A stretch of DNA of 64,000 bases from JAWVFM01 sp963771655 (GTDB lineage Bacteria > Actinomycetota > Thermoleophilia > Solirubrobacterales > 70-9). The translations under genes were made by a program, and so were the position numbers. The notes under the pieces were generated by a model. It saw only the letters and a list, made by a program, of their open reading frames with translations, was not told the DNA's origin and did no database searches. The stretch covers positions 186,001-250,000 of the forward strand of contig CAVYUG010000001.1 in assembly GCA_963771655.1 (NCBI GenBank), given 5' to 3'. Every line of letters starts with the position of its first letter. Within the stretch, counting starts at the first letter, position 1. Positions 1 through 8,259 of this stretch are shown one piece after another.

Positions 1-63
1 CTTGACCACAAGGCCGCCGATGAGTAGAGCTCCGGAGAGCTTGAGCAAGGCTCGCTCAGTCAT
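1..63 (-). CDS. N-terminal fragment of a probable membrane protein
   Basis: An ATG on the minus strand at 63 is preceded by a strong AGGAGG ribosome binding site (about 7 bases upstream). The 21 visible residues begin MTERALLKLSGALLIGG and run into a hydrophobic stretch, as in a membrane protein or an exported protein. The gene leaves the window at base 1. It lies downstream of the multicopper oxidase on the same strand, about 50 bases away, so it may be its operon partner. The family cannot be recognised from this piece. Confidence 0.5.
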   Translation of the reverse strand, partial: MTERALLKLSGALLIGGLVVK

Positions 64-116
64 TCCTGCCTCCTCTGCTGAGCTTAGGTTCGTTTGATTA
101 TTCCTTGTGGGGACAT

Positions 117-1779
117 TCACTCGCTGACGTCGAAGCTGAACATCATTCCGCTCTCGTGATGCTCGGCGATATGGCAATGAGCCATCCACCGGCCCGGGTT
201 GGTGACGTCGAGCAGGATGTGCACGGTCTGGCCGGCTGCGTTCGAAGACTGTGTCGGCCAGACAGTTTCGAGCTCGACATGTCGCGAGCGAGGACCAGGA
301 AGCGCCCGGCCCCGTGTATGTGGAAGGGGTGATGCATCGGGTGATGACCGGCCATCTCGTTGAGAAGGCGGATGTTGACCCGATCGCCGACTTTGAACTG
401 CCAGTTGATCTCGTGGTTCTCGGCGTCGGCATCACGGTCGATTAGCTTCCAGCGGAAGTTGGCGGGGGTGGTGAGCTTGTTGATGTCGACCATGTCGTCC
501 TCCCACTCGATCCCGTCGGCGGTAGAGTGCTCGTGACCGCCGTGGGCGTGGGCCTCGCCGACTAGCTGCGAGGGTAGGAGCTTCATCCCGCACTCGGGGC
601 AGTTGCCTGCTCCTGGCTCACGACCTCGGTGTGCATGGGACAGGTGTAGGTGGCCTCGACGGCGATCAGCTTCATAGCGCACTCCGGGCAGGCGCCTCTT
701 CCTCGCTCATTACCTCCGGGTGCATCGGACAGGCGTAGATGACCGGGCCATCACCTCGGGTCCACCGAGGTCCATCTCGGCAATGAAGGCCAGCCGCTTA
801 TCGGGCTCGCGCTGAGATCGGCGGGGTGCGCTCGCGCTCGGCGGCAAGATCGGCATTGGACCGGAGCGCATCTAACCAGCCTCAACGAGTGGCTCGGCCG
901 ATCCTCGCCGACGATGGATCCGGGCCAGCGGATAGGCGTGGCCCGGAGTGTGGTGCTCGAGAGCGAGATCGCCGGGCTGGGCGAAGAGGACATCGACGAT
1001 CACTCGCTCCGACGGGGCGAGGATGACGCTGTCGACCAGCTCCTCGCGTTCGACGTGGCCTGAGTCGCCGCCGACCAGCTTCATCTGCGCGCCTGGCACC
1101 TTGACCTTGAAGACCCGGGTGTTGGCGGTGTTGGTGAAGTAGAACCGGACCACCTCGCCGGCTTTGGCCTCGAGCTGAGATCCGTCTCGCCTGGGTCAGC
1201 ATAGTGTTGCCGAAGCGGCCCATCGCCGAGTGGGTGGTCTCGTCTGGGCTGAAGGAGGCGATCTTGCCGTCTCGAGCAGGATGTCGTCGAGGGTCACGGC
1301 GACGTCGCGATGCACCGGCGGGAAATAGTCGGCTTCGGAGGGCTCGACGATGACGTTGCCGTAAAGGCCGAGCTCCTGGCCGTAGTCTCGCGGATGTGCG
1401 GGTGGTACCAGTACGCGCCGGGGTCAGGGAAGAGCGACCCGGGCCTGGAAACTCCCGCCGATCGGGATCACGTCCTGGGTCTCGTGGGTTCCGTCGTAGC
1501 GGTTCTCGAGCCTCAGGCCGTGCCAGTGGACGGTGTTTTCGTGATCGCCCTCGTTGATGACGTTGACCAAGAACTTCAGAGCCCTCCTTAACGCGCAGAG
1601 TGGCCCCGGGATCGAGCCGTTGTAGGCGAGCATCCTCCTAGTGAGTCACCGATCTGCTTGGCCACCGGCGCGATCTTGAGCTCGAACTCCTCGCCGTCTC
1701 CGAGCTCGATCACCTCGGGCTCGCGGGCCTCGGCAAGGCCGTCGGTCTCGGTCGGGAAAGGGTCAGGTGACGTGCTCAC
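117..1779 (-). pseudogene. Multicopper oxidase with inserted heavy-metal-binding repeats (frameshifted)
   Basis: A laccase/CopA-like multicopper oxidase that would oxidise Cu(I) or organic substrates with reduction of O2. All four copper motifs are readable in order, but in different frames: HWHGL near 1530, YWYHPHIRE near 1395, HHPFHIHG near 325, and HCHIAEHHESGMM near 160. Before the last cupredoxin domain (about 570-760) lie two tandem heavy-metal-binding repeats of the type YxCPMHPEV...CPECxMKL. At least five frame changes break the gene. Many rare conserved residues survive on both sides of each break, which favours recent damage or sequencing indels over old decay. The suggested GTG start at 1779 overlaps the TGA of the upstream flavoprotein; the open frame extends further, to 1860. 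Copper oxidation or detoxification is inferred from the family. Confidence 0.8.
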
Positions 1780-2900
1780 GGGATCTCTTGGAGTTCTGGC
1801 GGGAGCTCTGGCGATGGTCGGTGATCGGAGGTCGGCCTTAGCGATTCGAGGCGAATTCATCGATGGCCGGTAGGCACTGATTTGCTCGGCGATGTAGGCG
1901 GCGTCTCTTGGACGAAACCGATCAGCGCTGAGCCACGGGTGTGCTGCCAGGTCAAGCCGAGGAAATAGAGCCCAGGGACACTGTGACGCCGTGGCGGTGC
2001 TCGAGGCGGCCCTGCGGCGTGGAGATCGGCAGCTCGATCCACGAGTAATCGAGACGGAAGCCTGTGGCCCAGATCACGGTGCGAGCCTCGAGCGTAGCCC
2101 CATCCTCGAAGGCCACCGTCGAGCCTTCAGCCTTCACCGCGCGGCCCCGGAGTTCGACTCCCTGGCGGCGAATCGATTTCGGGCTCGAGCCGATCAGGGT
2201 GTCGCGCCCGTCGTGCCTTTCTCACAAACCGCGTGTCGGGGCTCTGCGGATGATGCCGGTGCGATCGAGATACCAGAAGAGGTCGCGACCAGCAGTCGCT
2301 GGGGACCTGGCTCTGCACGATCCGCGACGGGTTGACTCGTGCGAGGCCGAAAGTTCTTCGGCGATCTGATAGCGCGTTGCCGCCGCCGACGACGAGGACT
2401 CGGCCATTGGGAATGTCCTCGGGACGGCGGTAAGCGCTGGTGTGAAGCTGGGTGACCTCAGGGCCGAGGCTCGTGGCTATCGGTGGAGTGAAAGGCACCT
2501 GGAAGGGCCCGGTGGCGATGACCACCTGTTCGGTTTCGAGTGTTCGCGCCCCCAGTTGGAGCGCGTAGCCACGTTTGATTTCGTGATGCGCTGAACGCGA
2601 CTTTCGGTCTCCAGGGGCAGATCGAAGTGCCGCGCGTAGTCGCCAGGTACGATAGCAACCTCGTCGCGGGTTGGGTAGTGGTCGGGGTCGCCGGGGAAGG
2701 CAAGACCGGGCAAGCCGCTGTAGCGCGCGGGTGTGAAGAGCTTCAGCGAGTCCAGCGGCCGCGCATGCTGCTCCTGGCTCGTCAGCAGCTTCGACGATGG
2801 TGAAGTCGCGGTGCTGCCTGGCGAGGAAATGGCCGATCGCCAGACCGCTCTGGCCCGCGCCGACGACCACGACCTCGTGTTGGTTGGTTGGGACATCCAC
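1776..2900 (-). pseudogene. CzcO-like FAD-dependent monooxygenase (frameshifted)
   Basis: A flavoprotein of the CzcO/flavin-containing monooxygenase group. It starts at GTG 2900 and shows an N-terminal FAD-binding motif VVGAGQSGLAIG, then a conserved LKLFTPARYSGLPG segment in another frame. The NADP-binding motif VLVVGGGN lies near 2410. The late ATGF-type motif appears as VIWATGFRLDYSW near 2065, and PGLYFLGLTWQHTRGS near 1960. Several frameshifts separate these blocks. Reading the last frame, a TGA at 1776-1778 overlaps the GTG start of the multicopper oxidase, so the two were probably a translationally coupled pair. The substrate is unknown; the pairing with a copper oxidase is suggestive only. 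Confidence 0.7.
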
Positions 2901-3416
2901 TGGCGTGATCTGCCTTTACGAGGACAAGCCGAACGGCCTGCGCCGACCTCCTGCCGCTGTCCGAAGCCCATGTCATCGGCCAGCTACGTTCTGCAGCCCG
3001 GAGCAGTGCTTCGGGGCCGAGCGTTCCCCTGCCAGAGAGCGCTTCCTGTCGCTCAGGGTAGCGATCGAGCTTCGCGTCGATTCGGTCATCCTGACTGGGC
3101 CGATCCTAACCAGGGAAAGGCGGCCGTGGCGTCGGTTTCGTGAGAGAGCCTTCATCAGCGATCCGGCTGTTGGCCCTGACGAGGACGCACTGACTGACCC
3201 GAGCGCGGCGGACAAGCACTCGAAGGGGTTGGGCTGAGCCGGGCGACCGCGACTTCCACTTTCGCGTGGAGGGAGGCGTCAAGTAGCGACTTGTGAGACG
3301 CCCGCAGCGAGCGAGAAGCAGCTGCCGTCAACCGGATGCCCCCCTACGGACAAGACTACGAATGAGTCGTTCGTAGGCAACTGGCCTGGGCGCAGGACAA
3401 ACGACGCTCCTCCGCC
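2901..3416. other. Stretch without a confident gene
   Basis: Short open frames exist on both strands but none has a family signature or a good ribosome binding site. One minus-strand frame around 2990-3090 reads like protein (DRIDAKLDRYPERQEAL) and could be the remnant of a small gene just upstream of the flavoprotein. The left end of the integrated element probably lies somewhere here or further left. I found no copy of the tRNA-Met 3' end that would mark it. Confidence 0.4.
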
Positions 3417-3457
3417 GCCGACCTCTCCCCCTCGACGATCAAGGGGTAGAGGTCGGC
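3417..3457. repeat. Long hairpin upstream of the replication-relaxation gene
   Basis: The arms GCCGACCTCT (3417-3426) and AGAGGTCGGC (3448-3457) are perfectly complementary. An inner CCCC/GGGG pairing extends the stem with a one-base bulge. It lies in the non-coding leader of the integrated element. Such a structure could belong to an origin, a transfer-origin or a regulatory leader; no function is shown by the sequence alone. Confidence 0.5.
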
Positions 3458-3748
3458 AGCAGCTGCGCTTGAGGGGGAGGTGAGCGAAGAACAAGGTCGG
3501 ATTTTTGAGGAGGGGCGGTGCGGGGAGCGAAGGGACGAAACGAGGGGAACTCGGGGTGCAGAAGGGGCAGTCTGGGCTCAGGTCTGAGGCGGCGGGATGG
3601 GACGAGGGCGGGCGATAGGCGGTGGACGGCGGCGGGGCGAGGTGAACGGCGGCGGGCGCGAGGTTGGATCGATTCGCAAGAGCCCGAGAGAGTGGATTCC
3701 CGCGACGGCGGGTGGCGGGACAGGGCGCCGGTCGAGTCGCCCTAACGG

Positions 3749-4030
3749 GTGACGATGCCCCTGCCTTCTCGACCGCAGCTGATCCCTTCCGCCGGCGAGC
3801 CTTCTCTTTCGTCGGCCGAGCTCGCTCTCGCGGACCGGATCGCGGCCGAGGTTGCGCGCCGCCTCGCCGGCGAACCGGGGGCCGAGGGGACGAAGCTCCT
3901 CGAAGCCGGCGGGCTAGAGGCAGATGGAGGTTTGCGCGAGGAGAAAGGAAGCCGTTGGTCGATTTGGCGACAGAGAGATGGAGATCTTTCGTTGGTCGAT
4001 TTCGAGGTTCAACCGTCATATGGGATAGAT
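3749..4030 (+). CDS. Possible small hypothetical protein of the integrated element
   Basis: A frame opening at 3749 (ATG, with a second ATG six bases later) reads SSAELALADRIAAEVARRLAG, a helical charged segment like the small proteins that precede replication-relaxation genes. The open frame continues past 4030, but from there the replication-relaxation gene is read in another frame, so the true end is uncertain. No family is recognised. Confidence 0.3.
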
Positions 4031-4738
4031 GGCCATAGCGAGCGCGGAGAAGACCGGGTACCTGACCGAGCGAGATCTCGAGATCTCGGCCTGGGTCGGG
4101 CGCCTTCTCGGCGCGAGCGCAGAGCAAATCGGCCACCGCTTTCGGCCTCGGGCGCACCCAGCTCTATCGGAGGCTCCGCGTCCTCCAGGCCTACGGCCTC
4201 CTTCGCCGTCGTCGTCTGATCGTCGGTCAGCCGGCGCTCTACGTCGGTCCAGGGTCGGCGCCTTCAGGCCGGCGAGTTACGAGCACGCCCTCGCAGTCGC
4301 CGAGCTCGTCACCGACCGGGAGTTCGCCGGGGCGCGAGGGTGATCACCGAACAAGAGCTACGGCGAATGCCGGGCCCACCGCTCGACGCTCGACGGCCGC
4401 CTCGGCGACGAGGAGGCACAAGTGATCCTCGGCTGCGAGCGGGTGCCCGACATGGTCGAGCGCGACGCGAGCGGTCGGCTTGACCGCCTACGAGATCGAG
4501 CTGAGCTCGAAGGGACGGACTCGACGCGCGCGCGTCATCAGGGCGTACGCGTCCTCGCGATACGAGACGGTCCGCTGGATCGTCCCGGACGCGCGCCTGC
4601 GGAGGCTCGTCCGTAGCGAGATCCTGGAGACACGGGATGGAAGAGTTCATGGAGGTGATCGAGCCGCGGGAGGTCGAGACGCCCTCTGCCAACCCATCCA
4701 GAAACGAGAGAGATGAGCTCCTCCCTCCTCACTGCTGA
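4029..4738 (+). pseudogene. Replication-relaxation family winged-helix protein (frameshifted)
   Basis: The start reads TERDLEISAWVGRLLGASA, followed in the next frame by a winged-helix segment TQLYRRLRVLQAYGLLRRRR, then SYEHALAVAELVTDREF. Near 4495 the conserved late block YEIELSSKGRTRRARVIRAY appears, followed by SSRYETVRWIVP. This order of blocks is that of the replication-relaxation family found in actinobacterial plasmids and integrative elements. Three or more frame changes interrupt it. The last frame ends at 4738 and overlaps the excisionase start at 4713. Its role would be in replication or transfer of the element. Confidence 0.6.
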
Positions 4739-4934
4739 CGAGGTCGCCCAACGGCTCCGTGTCCCGCGCACCTGGGTCTACCGGGCGGCCCGTGACGGCG
4801 AGCTTCCTTCCGTTCGCTGCGGGCGGTACCGTCGCTTCGATGCCGACGACGTCGACGCTTGGATCGAGGCAAGAAAGGCCGCGTCGGTTCGCCCGTCGTT
4901 CAACGGGCTCCCAATCGCGACTGGGCGCCGATGA
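4713..4934 (+). CDS. Excisionase-type helix-turn-helix protein
   Basis: This 73-residue protein reads LLTADEVAQRLRVPRTWVYR, a MerR-like/excisionase helix-turn-helix, followed by SVRCGRYRRFDADDVDAWIE, the wing and final helix typical of the excisionase family DNA-binding domain. It is intact and lies directly before the integrase, as expected for a recombination directionality factor. Confidence 0.75.
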   Translation: MSSSLLTADEVAQRLRVPRTWVYRAARDGELPSVRCGRYRRFDADDVDAWIEARKAASVRPSFNGLPIATGRR

Positions 4935-5093
4935 CTGAGCGGCGGCCGAGCGGCTTCGTCCGACGTCATCCAGTCGCACGGACGGCGCCGAGTCTTCTGC
5001 ACGCAATGATGAGGACGCTCGGACGGCCGCCGTCTGCAACGGAAGCTCGGCGCGGTCTGGCACTCGCCGAAGTCACGCCGCCGGCAGGGCTAC

Positions 5094-6259
5094 ATGACTC
5101 GAAGCCGCAAGCGGAGGCGCGTCTGCACGGCGATGCTCGCGGGCGCAGACGACGCAGTCGACGTTCGCGCCACCGCCTGGCTCGGATGTGACGCTCAAGA
5201 AGGCGTGACCGATGAGTGGATGCGCTACATCGAGCAAGACCGGAAGCGGCGCCCGTCGACCGTGAAGGACTACCGCCAGGAGGTACGCAAGCTCCACGAG
5301 GAGTTCGGTACGCGACACGCCCCTGTCAGGAGATCACGACGAAACGGGTGAGAACGCTGGCGCGAGCGCATGGTCGCCGAAGGTCGCGCTGAGCGCCGCG
5401 AACGATCAACAAGCGCCGTCAACAGCTGCACGCGATCCTCGGGCGCGCTCAGAAGCGTCCATGGGCTCGCCGGGAACCCGGTTGCCGGACGTCGAGCGCC
5501 AGCCGGATCGACGCACGGGCGATTTCAACGTCCTCGACCCGCAAGAGGTCGGCGCTTGTCGGGGCGAACGCGGCCGAGCGAGCAGGACGCGGCGATCTTC
5601 ACGGTCGGCGGCGTTCACTGGGCTGCGGATGGGCGAGCTGCGCGGCCTGCGCTGGCAGGACGTCGACTGGTCGCCTCGGCGTCCGTCCACGTGCGGCGCT
5701 CGCTACACCCGTGGGGCCGAGGGCCCGCCGAAGTCAGGCACGCGTGCGATCGCGTGCCGCTGGTCGACCAGGTCGCGGGCGCGCTCGACCGGCTGAGCCG
5801 TCGCGAGCGCTTGGACTCGGCGGCGAGCGACCTCGTGTTCGTCAACCGAGGTCGGGGAGCGTCATCGATGACTCGGCGCTGCGGCGCCGCTTCTACGAGG
5901 CGCTCGAGCGCCGCCGGCACTGCGAAGCGGCCATCCGCTTCCACGACCTGCGGCACACGTTCGGGACGCTCGCAGTGCAGGTGTTTCCGCTGCACCGACG
6001 TCAAGGCCTATATGGGCCACGCGGACATCGCAGACGACGATGATTTACGTCCACCACGTGCCCCAGCGCGGATGCAGCGGCCAAGCTGACAGAGCTGATC
6101 CGCACGCGCAACGAGGATCCAGTTGGGTGCACGCCGGGTGCACGGGAGGGACCTGAGGAGGAGTCTGGCGAAGGCGAAACCTCGGATTTGCAGGAGGTTT
6201 CGGATGGGCCGGGGTGGATTCGAACCACCGACCTACGGATTATGAGTCCGCTGCTCTAA
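5094..6259 (+). pseudogene. Tyrosine site-specific integrase (frameshifted)
   Basis: The N-terminal part (EWMRYIEQDRKRRPSTVKDY, near 5210-5270) matches the SAM-like core-binding domain. The catalytic domain shows TGLRMGELRGLRWQDVDW (first Arg, near 5620), HDLRHTFGTLAV (near 5940) and KAYMGHADIA followed by IYVHHVP, the region of the final His and Tyr. At least four frame changes separate these blocks. The last frame (DAAAKLTELIRTRNEDP) continues without a stop into the tRNA-Met gene and ends at TAA 6257-6259, a common feature of integrases that use a tRNA as attachment site. The true N-terminus is uncertain. Confidence 0.75.
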
Positions 6260-6278
6260 CCACCTGAGCTACCGGCCC
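6205..6278 (-). tRNA. tRNA-Met(CAT), probable attachment site
   Basis: The minus strand folds as a full cloverleaf of 74 bases: acceptor GGGCCGG/CCGGCCC, anticodon loop CTCATAA (anticodon CAT), T-loop GTTCGAATCC, discriminator A; CCA is not encoded. A CAT anticodon can also belong to tRNA-Ile2, which sequence alone cannot exclude, but it is not the initiator type. The 3' end faces the integrase, so this half is the likely attR. Confidence 0.93.
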
Positions 6279-6288
6279 GAACATCGAT

Positions 6289-6577
6289 TATCGCCCGCCG
6301 TGTGGACGATCGAGGTTCAGCCCGCACCGACGGCTGAATGGTTTAATGGTCTCGGGGTCGCGCTCTCCGGGTGCCGACCTCAGCTATCCCGGTGAGGACG
6401 AGGTGCCTTTGAGCAGGGCGGTCTTGGACTCCCCTCCATGGTCTTTCCGCGGTTTCTCCCTCTTCGGCCGCGGTCTGAAGGACAGCAGGATGCTGTCCGG
6501 CAGCAGCAGCGGCCCTTCGCCTCGGAGGGGCCGCTGCCCTGCGTGCTCCGGTGGGAGACGGATAGGGTGCGCGGCAA
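6289..6577. promoter_or_regulatory. Intergenic stretch with two tandem hairpins
   Basis: No gene is supported here. Two strong hairpins lie in tandem: GGACAGCA/TGCTGTCC (6480-6498, 3-base loop) and GCAGCGGCCC/GGGCCGCTGC (6506-6537). Upstream are weaker pairings (CCTCA/TGAGG near 6390-6415, CCGCGG/CCGCGG near 6450-6475). A GATAGGGT box (6561-6568) lies 9 bases before the ATG of the next gene and recurs upstream of the dehydrogenase. The stretch may be a structured leader or a small RNA; I could not match it to a known RNA family. Confidence 0.4.
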
Positions 6578-6796
6578 ATGGGGATGCTGATCCTCGAGGC
6601 GATCGGGCCACGAGCCGAGGAGCTCTCGGACAAGGCCGGCGACGCCGTCGGCGCGGCGGTCGGCTTCGACCCCGATTTCAACTGCGCCACGTTCGACTCC
6701 GACGACCTCGAGAACGATGCGCTCGAGGCCGCCGTGGTCGGTGCCCTCGGCTCGCTCGACCCCGATTGGTCGTCGCACCTCCGCGTCGCCCAGTAG
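6578..6796 (+). CDS. Small acidic hypothetical protein
   Basis: A 72-residue frame from ATG 6578, rich in Asp and Glu, containing FDPDFNCATFDSDDLENDAL. The composition looks like real coding sequence, but there is no clear ribosome binding site. It lies just before the dehydrogenase on the same strand, and downstream of the tandem hairpins. No family is recognised. Confidence 0.5.
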   Translation: MGMLILEAIGPRAEELSDKAGDAVGAAVGFDPDFNCATFDSDDLENDALEAAVVGALGSLDPDWSSHLRVAQ

Positions 6797-6853
6797 CGGC
6801 ACGCCCATGACCGTCGGATAGGGTCCGGCGCCCTGTCGAGCGAAGGAGGAACG

Positions 6854-7576
6854 GTGGCTGAACGGGCTGCGCTGGTGACCGGCGGATCGAGCGGAATCGG
6901 GTTGGCGATCGCGCGGGCGCTGGGTGAGGACGGCTACGGCGTGACTGTGTCCGCGCGGAGGCCCGACAAGCTCGAAAATGCGGTCGCGGGGCTCGAGGCG
7001 GACGGGCTCGACGTCCAGGCCGTGCCCGCGAACGTGGCTGACGAGGGGGAGATCGCGAAGCTGTTCGAGGCCCACCGGGAGCGGTTCGGCCGCCTCGACG
7101 TGCTCGTGAACAACGCCGGCGTCGGAATCGGGCAGACGATCGATCAGGCGGTGACGAAGCACGTCGACATGCAGATCAGCGTCAACCTGCGCTCGGCCGT
7201 GCTCGCGACGCGAGACGCGATACCGATGTTGAAGGAGGCCGGCGCTGAGCATGGCAAGGCGCTGATCGTCAACACGGCCTCGATCGCCGGCAAGTCCGGC
7301 GAGGGGTGGCTATCGGTCTACTCGGCGACGAAGGCCGGGCTCATCGGGTTCACCGAGGCGACGCAGAAGGAGGTCGGCGGAGACGGGATCCAGGCGACCG
7401 CCTTCTGCCCGGCGTTCGTCGACACGCCGATGACGGAGTGGGCGCGCGAGAACGTCGACCCGAAGGAGATGATCCAGCCCGAGGACATCGCCGAGGCGGT
7501 GCGCTTCCTGCTGCGGACGTCGCGCTACTGCCTGGTGCCGGAGATCGTCTTCACCCGGCACGGCCAGGAGCTGTAG
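6854..7576 (+). CDS. Short-chain dehydrogenase/reductase
   Basis: A 240-residue classical SDR of normal length. It has the cofactor motif TGGSSGIG at residues 9-16, NNAG at 86-89, the active-site Ser in NTASIAG and the YSATK pair near residue 155. It starts at GTG 6854 behind AAGGAGG. The substrate is unknown. The ARR sequence after the second strand suggests NADP preference. It is a stand-alone gene between the element and the glycosyltransferase. Confidence 0.9.
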   Translation: MAERAALVTGGSSGIGLAIARALGEDGYGVTVSARRPDKLENAVAGLEADGLDVQAVPANVADEGEIAKLFEAHRERFGRLDVLVNNAGVGIGQTIDQAVTKHVDMQISVNLRSAVLATRDAIPMLKEAGAEHGKALIVNTASIAGKSGEGWLSVYSATKAGLIGFTEATQKEVGGDGIQATAFCPAFVDTPMTEWARENVDPKEMIQPEDIAEAVRFLLRTSRYCLVPEIVFTRHGQEL

Positions 7577-7588
7577 CGCCTGGTCGGC

Positions 7589-8203
7589 TCAGCGGGAGAC
7601 GGTGGGCTCGTGCTCGCCGAGGTCTTCGGCGGCGCGGCTTTCCGCGAGCTGCTCCTCCGCCGCCGCGACGAGGTCCTTGAACTCGTCGTAGCGCTTGGCG
7701 GGGCGCATCCACGCCCAGCGCAGGCGAGTCCGAAGCTCCGCGGTGCGGCGGCGCTCGCGCGTGTCCGGCGCGCCAACCCGGGGCGAGACGTCGGCTTCGG
7801 CAGCGTCCCTCGCCGCCTCGCGCGCCGCGAGGGTGGCGCGCTCGGCGCGAATCCGTTCCGCCGCCTCGGCGACCGAGCCGGCGTCCGGGCCGGCCAGATC
7901 GTCCGCGAGGCTCGAATGGAGGATCGCGCACAGCGTTCGCACTTCGCGGCGGGTCGCGAGACGAGGACGCTTGGCGCCCGTGTAGCGGTCCCAGGCGCGC
8001 GCGAAGCTGGCGAGGTTCGTGCGGCCGCCGTTGCGATGGGCCGCGAGCATCGGACAGATTCCCCCCGAGACCTTGTCGACGTAGGCGCCGACGATGATCG
8101 GGTTCGACTCGACGCCGCGAAGCATCGCCTCGCGCGTGGCTCGCGGCAGCGACTCGACGGCCAGCCGAAGTCGTTGCGTGGGGTCCCTGTCCCTTCGGCG
8201 CAT
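7589..8203 (-). CDS. Conserved-looking hypothetical protein
   Basis: About 204 residues from ATG 8203 (an in-frame GTG at 8242 is possible). The N-terminal part has the block SNPIIVGAYVDKVSGGICPM followed by AAHRNGGRTNLASFARAWDR, which looks like a conserved core. The C-terminal half is Ala/Arg/Glu-rich and probably a long helix or coiled coil (about residues 100-190). There is no signal peptide and no recognised domain. It is divergent from the glycosyltransferase. Confidence 0.6.
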   Translation of the reverse strand: MRRRDRDPTQRLRLAVESLPRATREAMLRGVESNPIIVGAYVDKVSGGICPMLAAHRNGGRTNLASFARAWDRYTGAKRPRLATRREVRTLCAILHSSLADDLAGPDAGSVAEAAERIRAERATLAAREAARDAAEADVSPRVGAPDTRERRRTAELRTRLRWAWMRPAKRYDEFKDLVAAAEEQLAESRAAEDLGEHEPTVSR

Positions 8204-8259
8204 CGGCCTAGGAATAGCGCGCCGATACCCGAGGTTTGGCACGTGCGCTTGCAGACGCC

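Larger units (their letters stand above)
3417..6259 (+). mobile_element. Small integrated element with integrase at tRNA-Met
   Basis: The order is a possible small ORF, a replication-relaxation family protein, an excisionase-type helix-turn-helix protein and a tyrosine integrase whose C-terminal frame runs into the 3' half of a tRNA-Met gene. This is the usual layout of actinobacterial integrative elements that insert at the 3' end of tRNA genes. The right junction is therefore at about 6205-6260. The left boundary is uncertain: no direct repeat of the tRNA end is visible to the left in this window. The oxidase and flavoprotein at 0-2.9 kb could be cargo. The element's genes carry several frameshifts. 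Confidence 0.6.

Noticed and set aside
3279..4157. 292-codon minus-strand open frame over the element leader
   Set aside because: Composition is Arg/Pro/Ser-rich without domain motifs, and the plus strand has recognisable protein blocks in the same interval.
6578..7252. 290-codon minus-strand frame over the small acidic ORF and the dehydrogenase start
   Set aside because: It is antisense to the clear SDR motifs and has no motif of its own.
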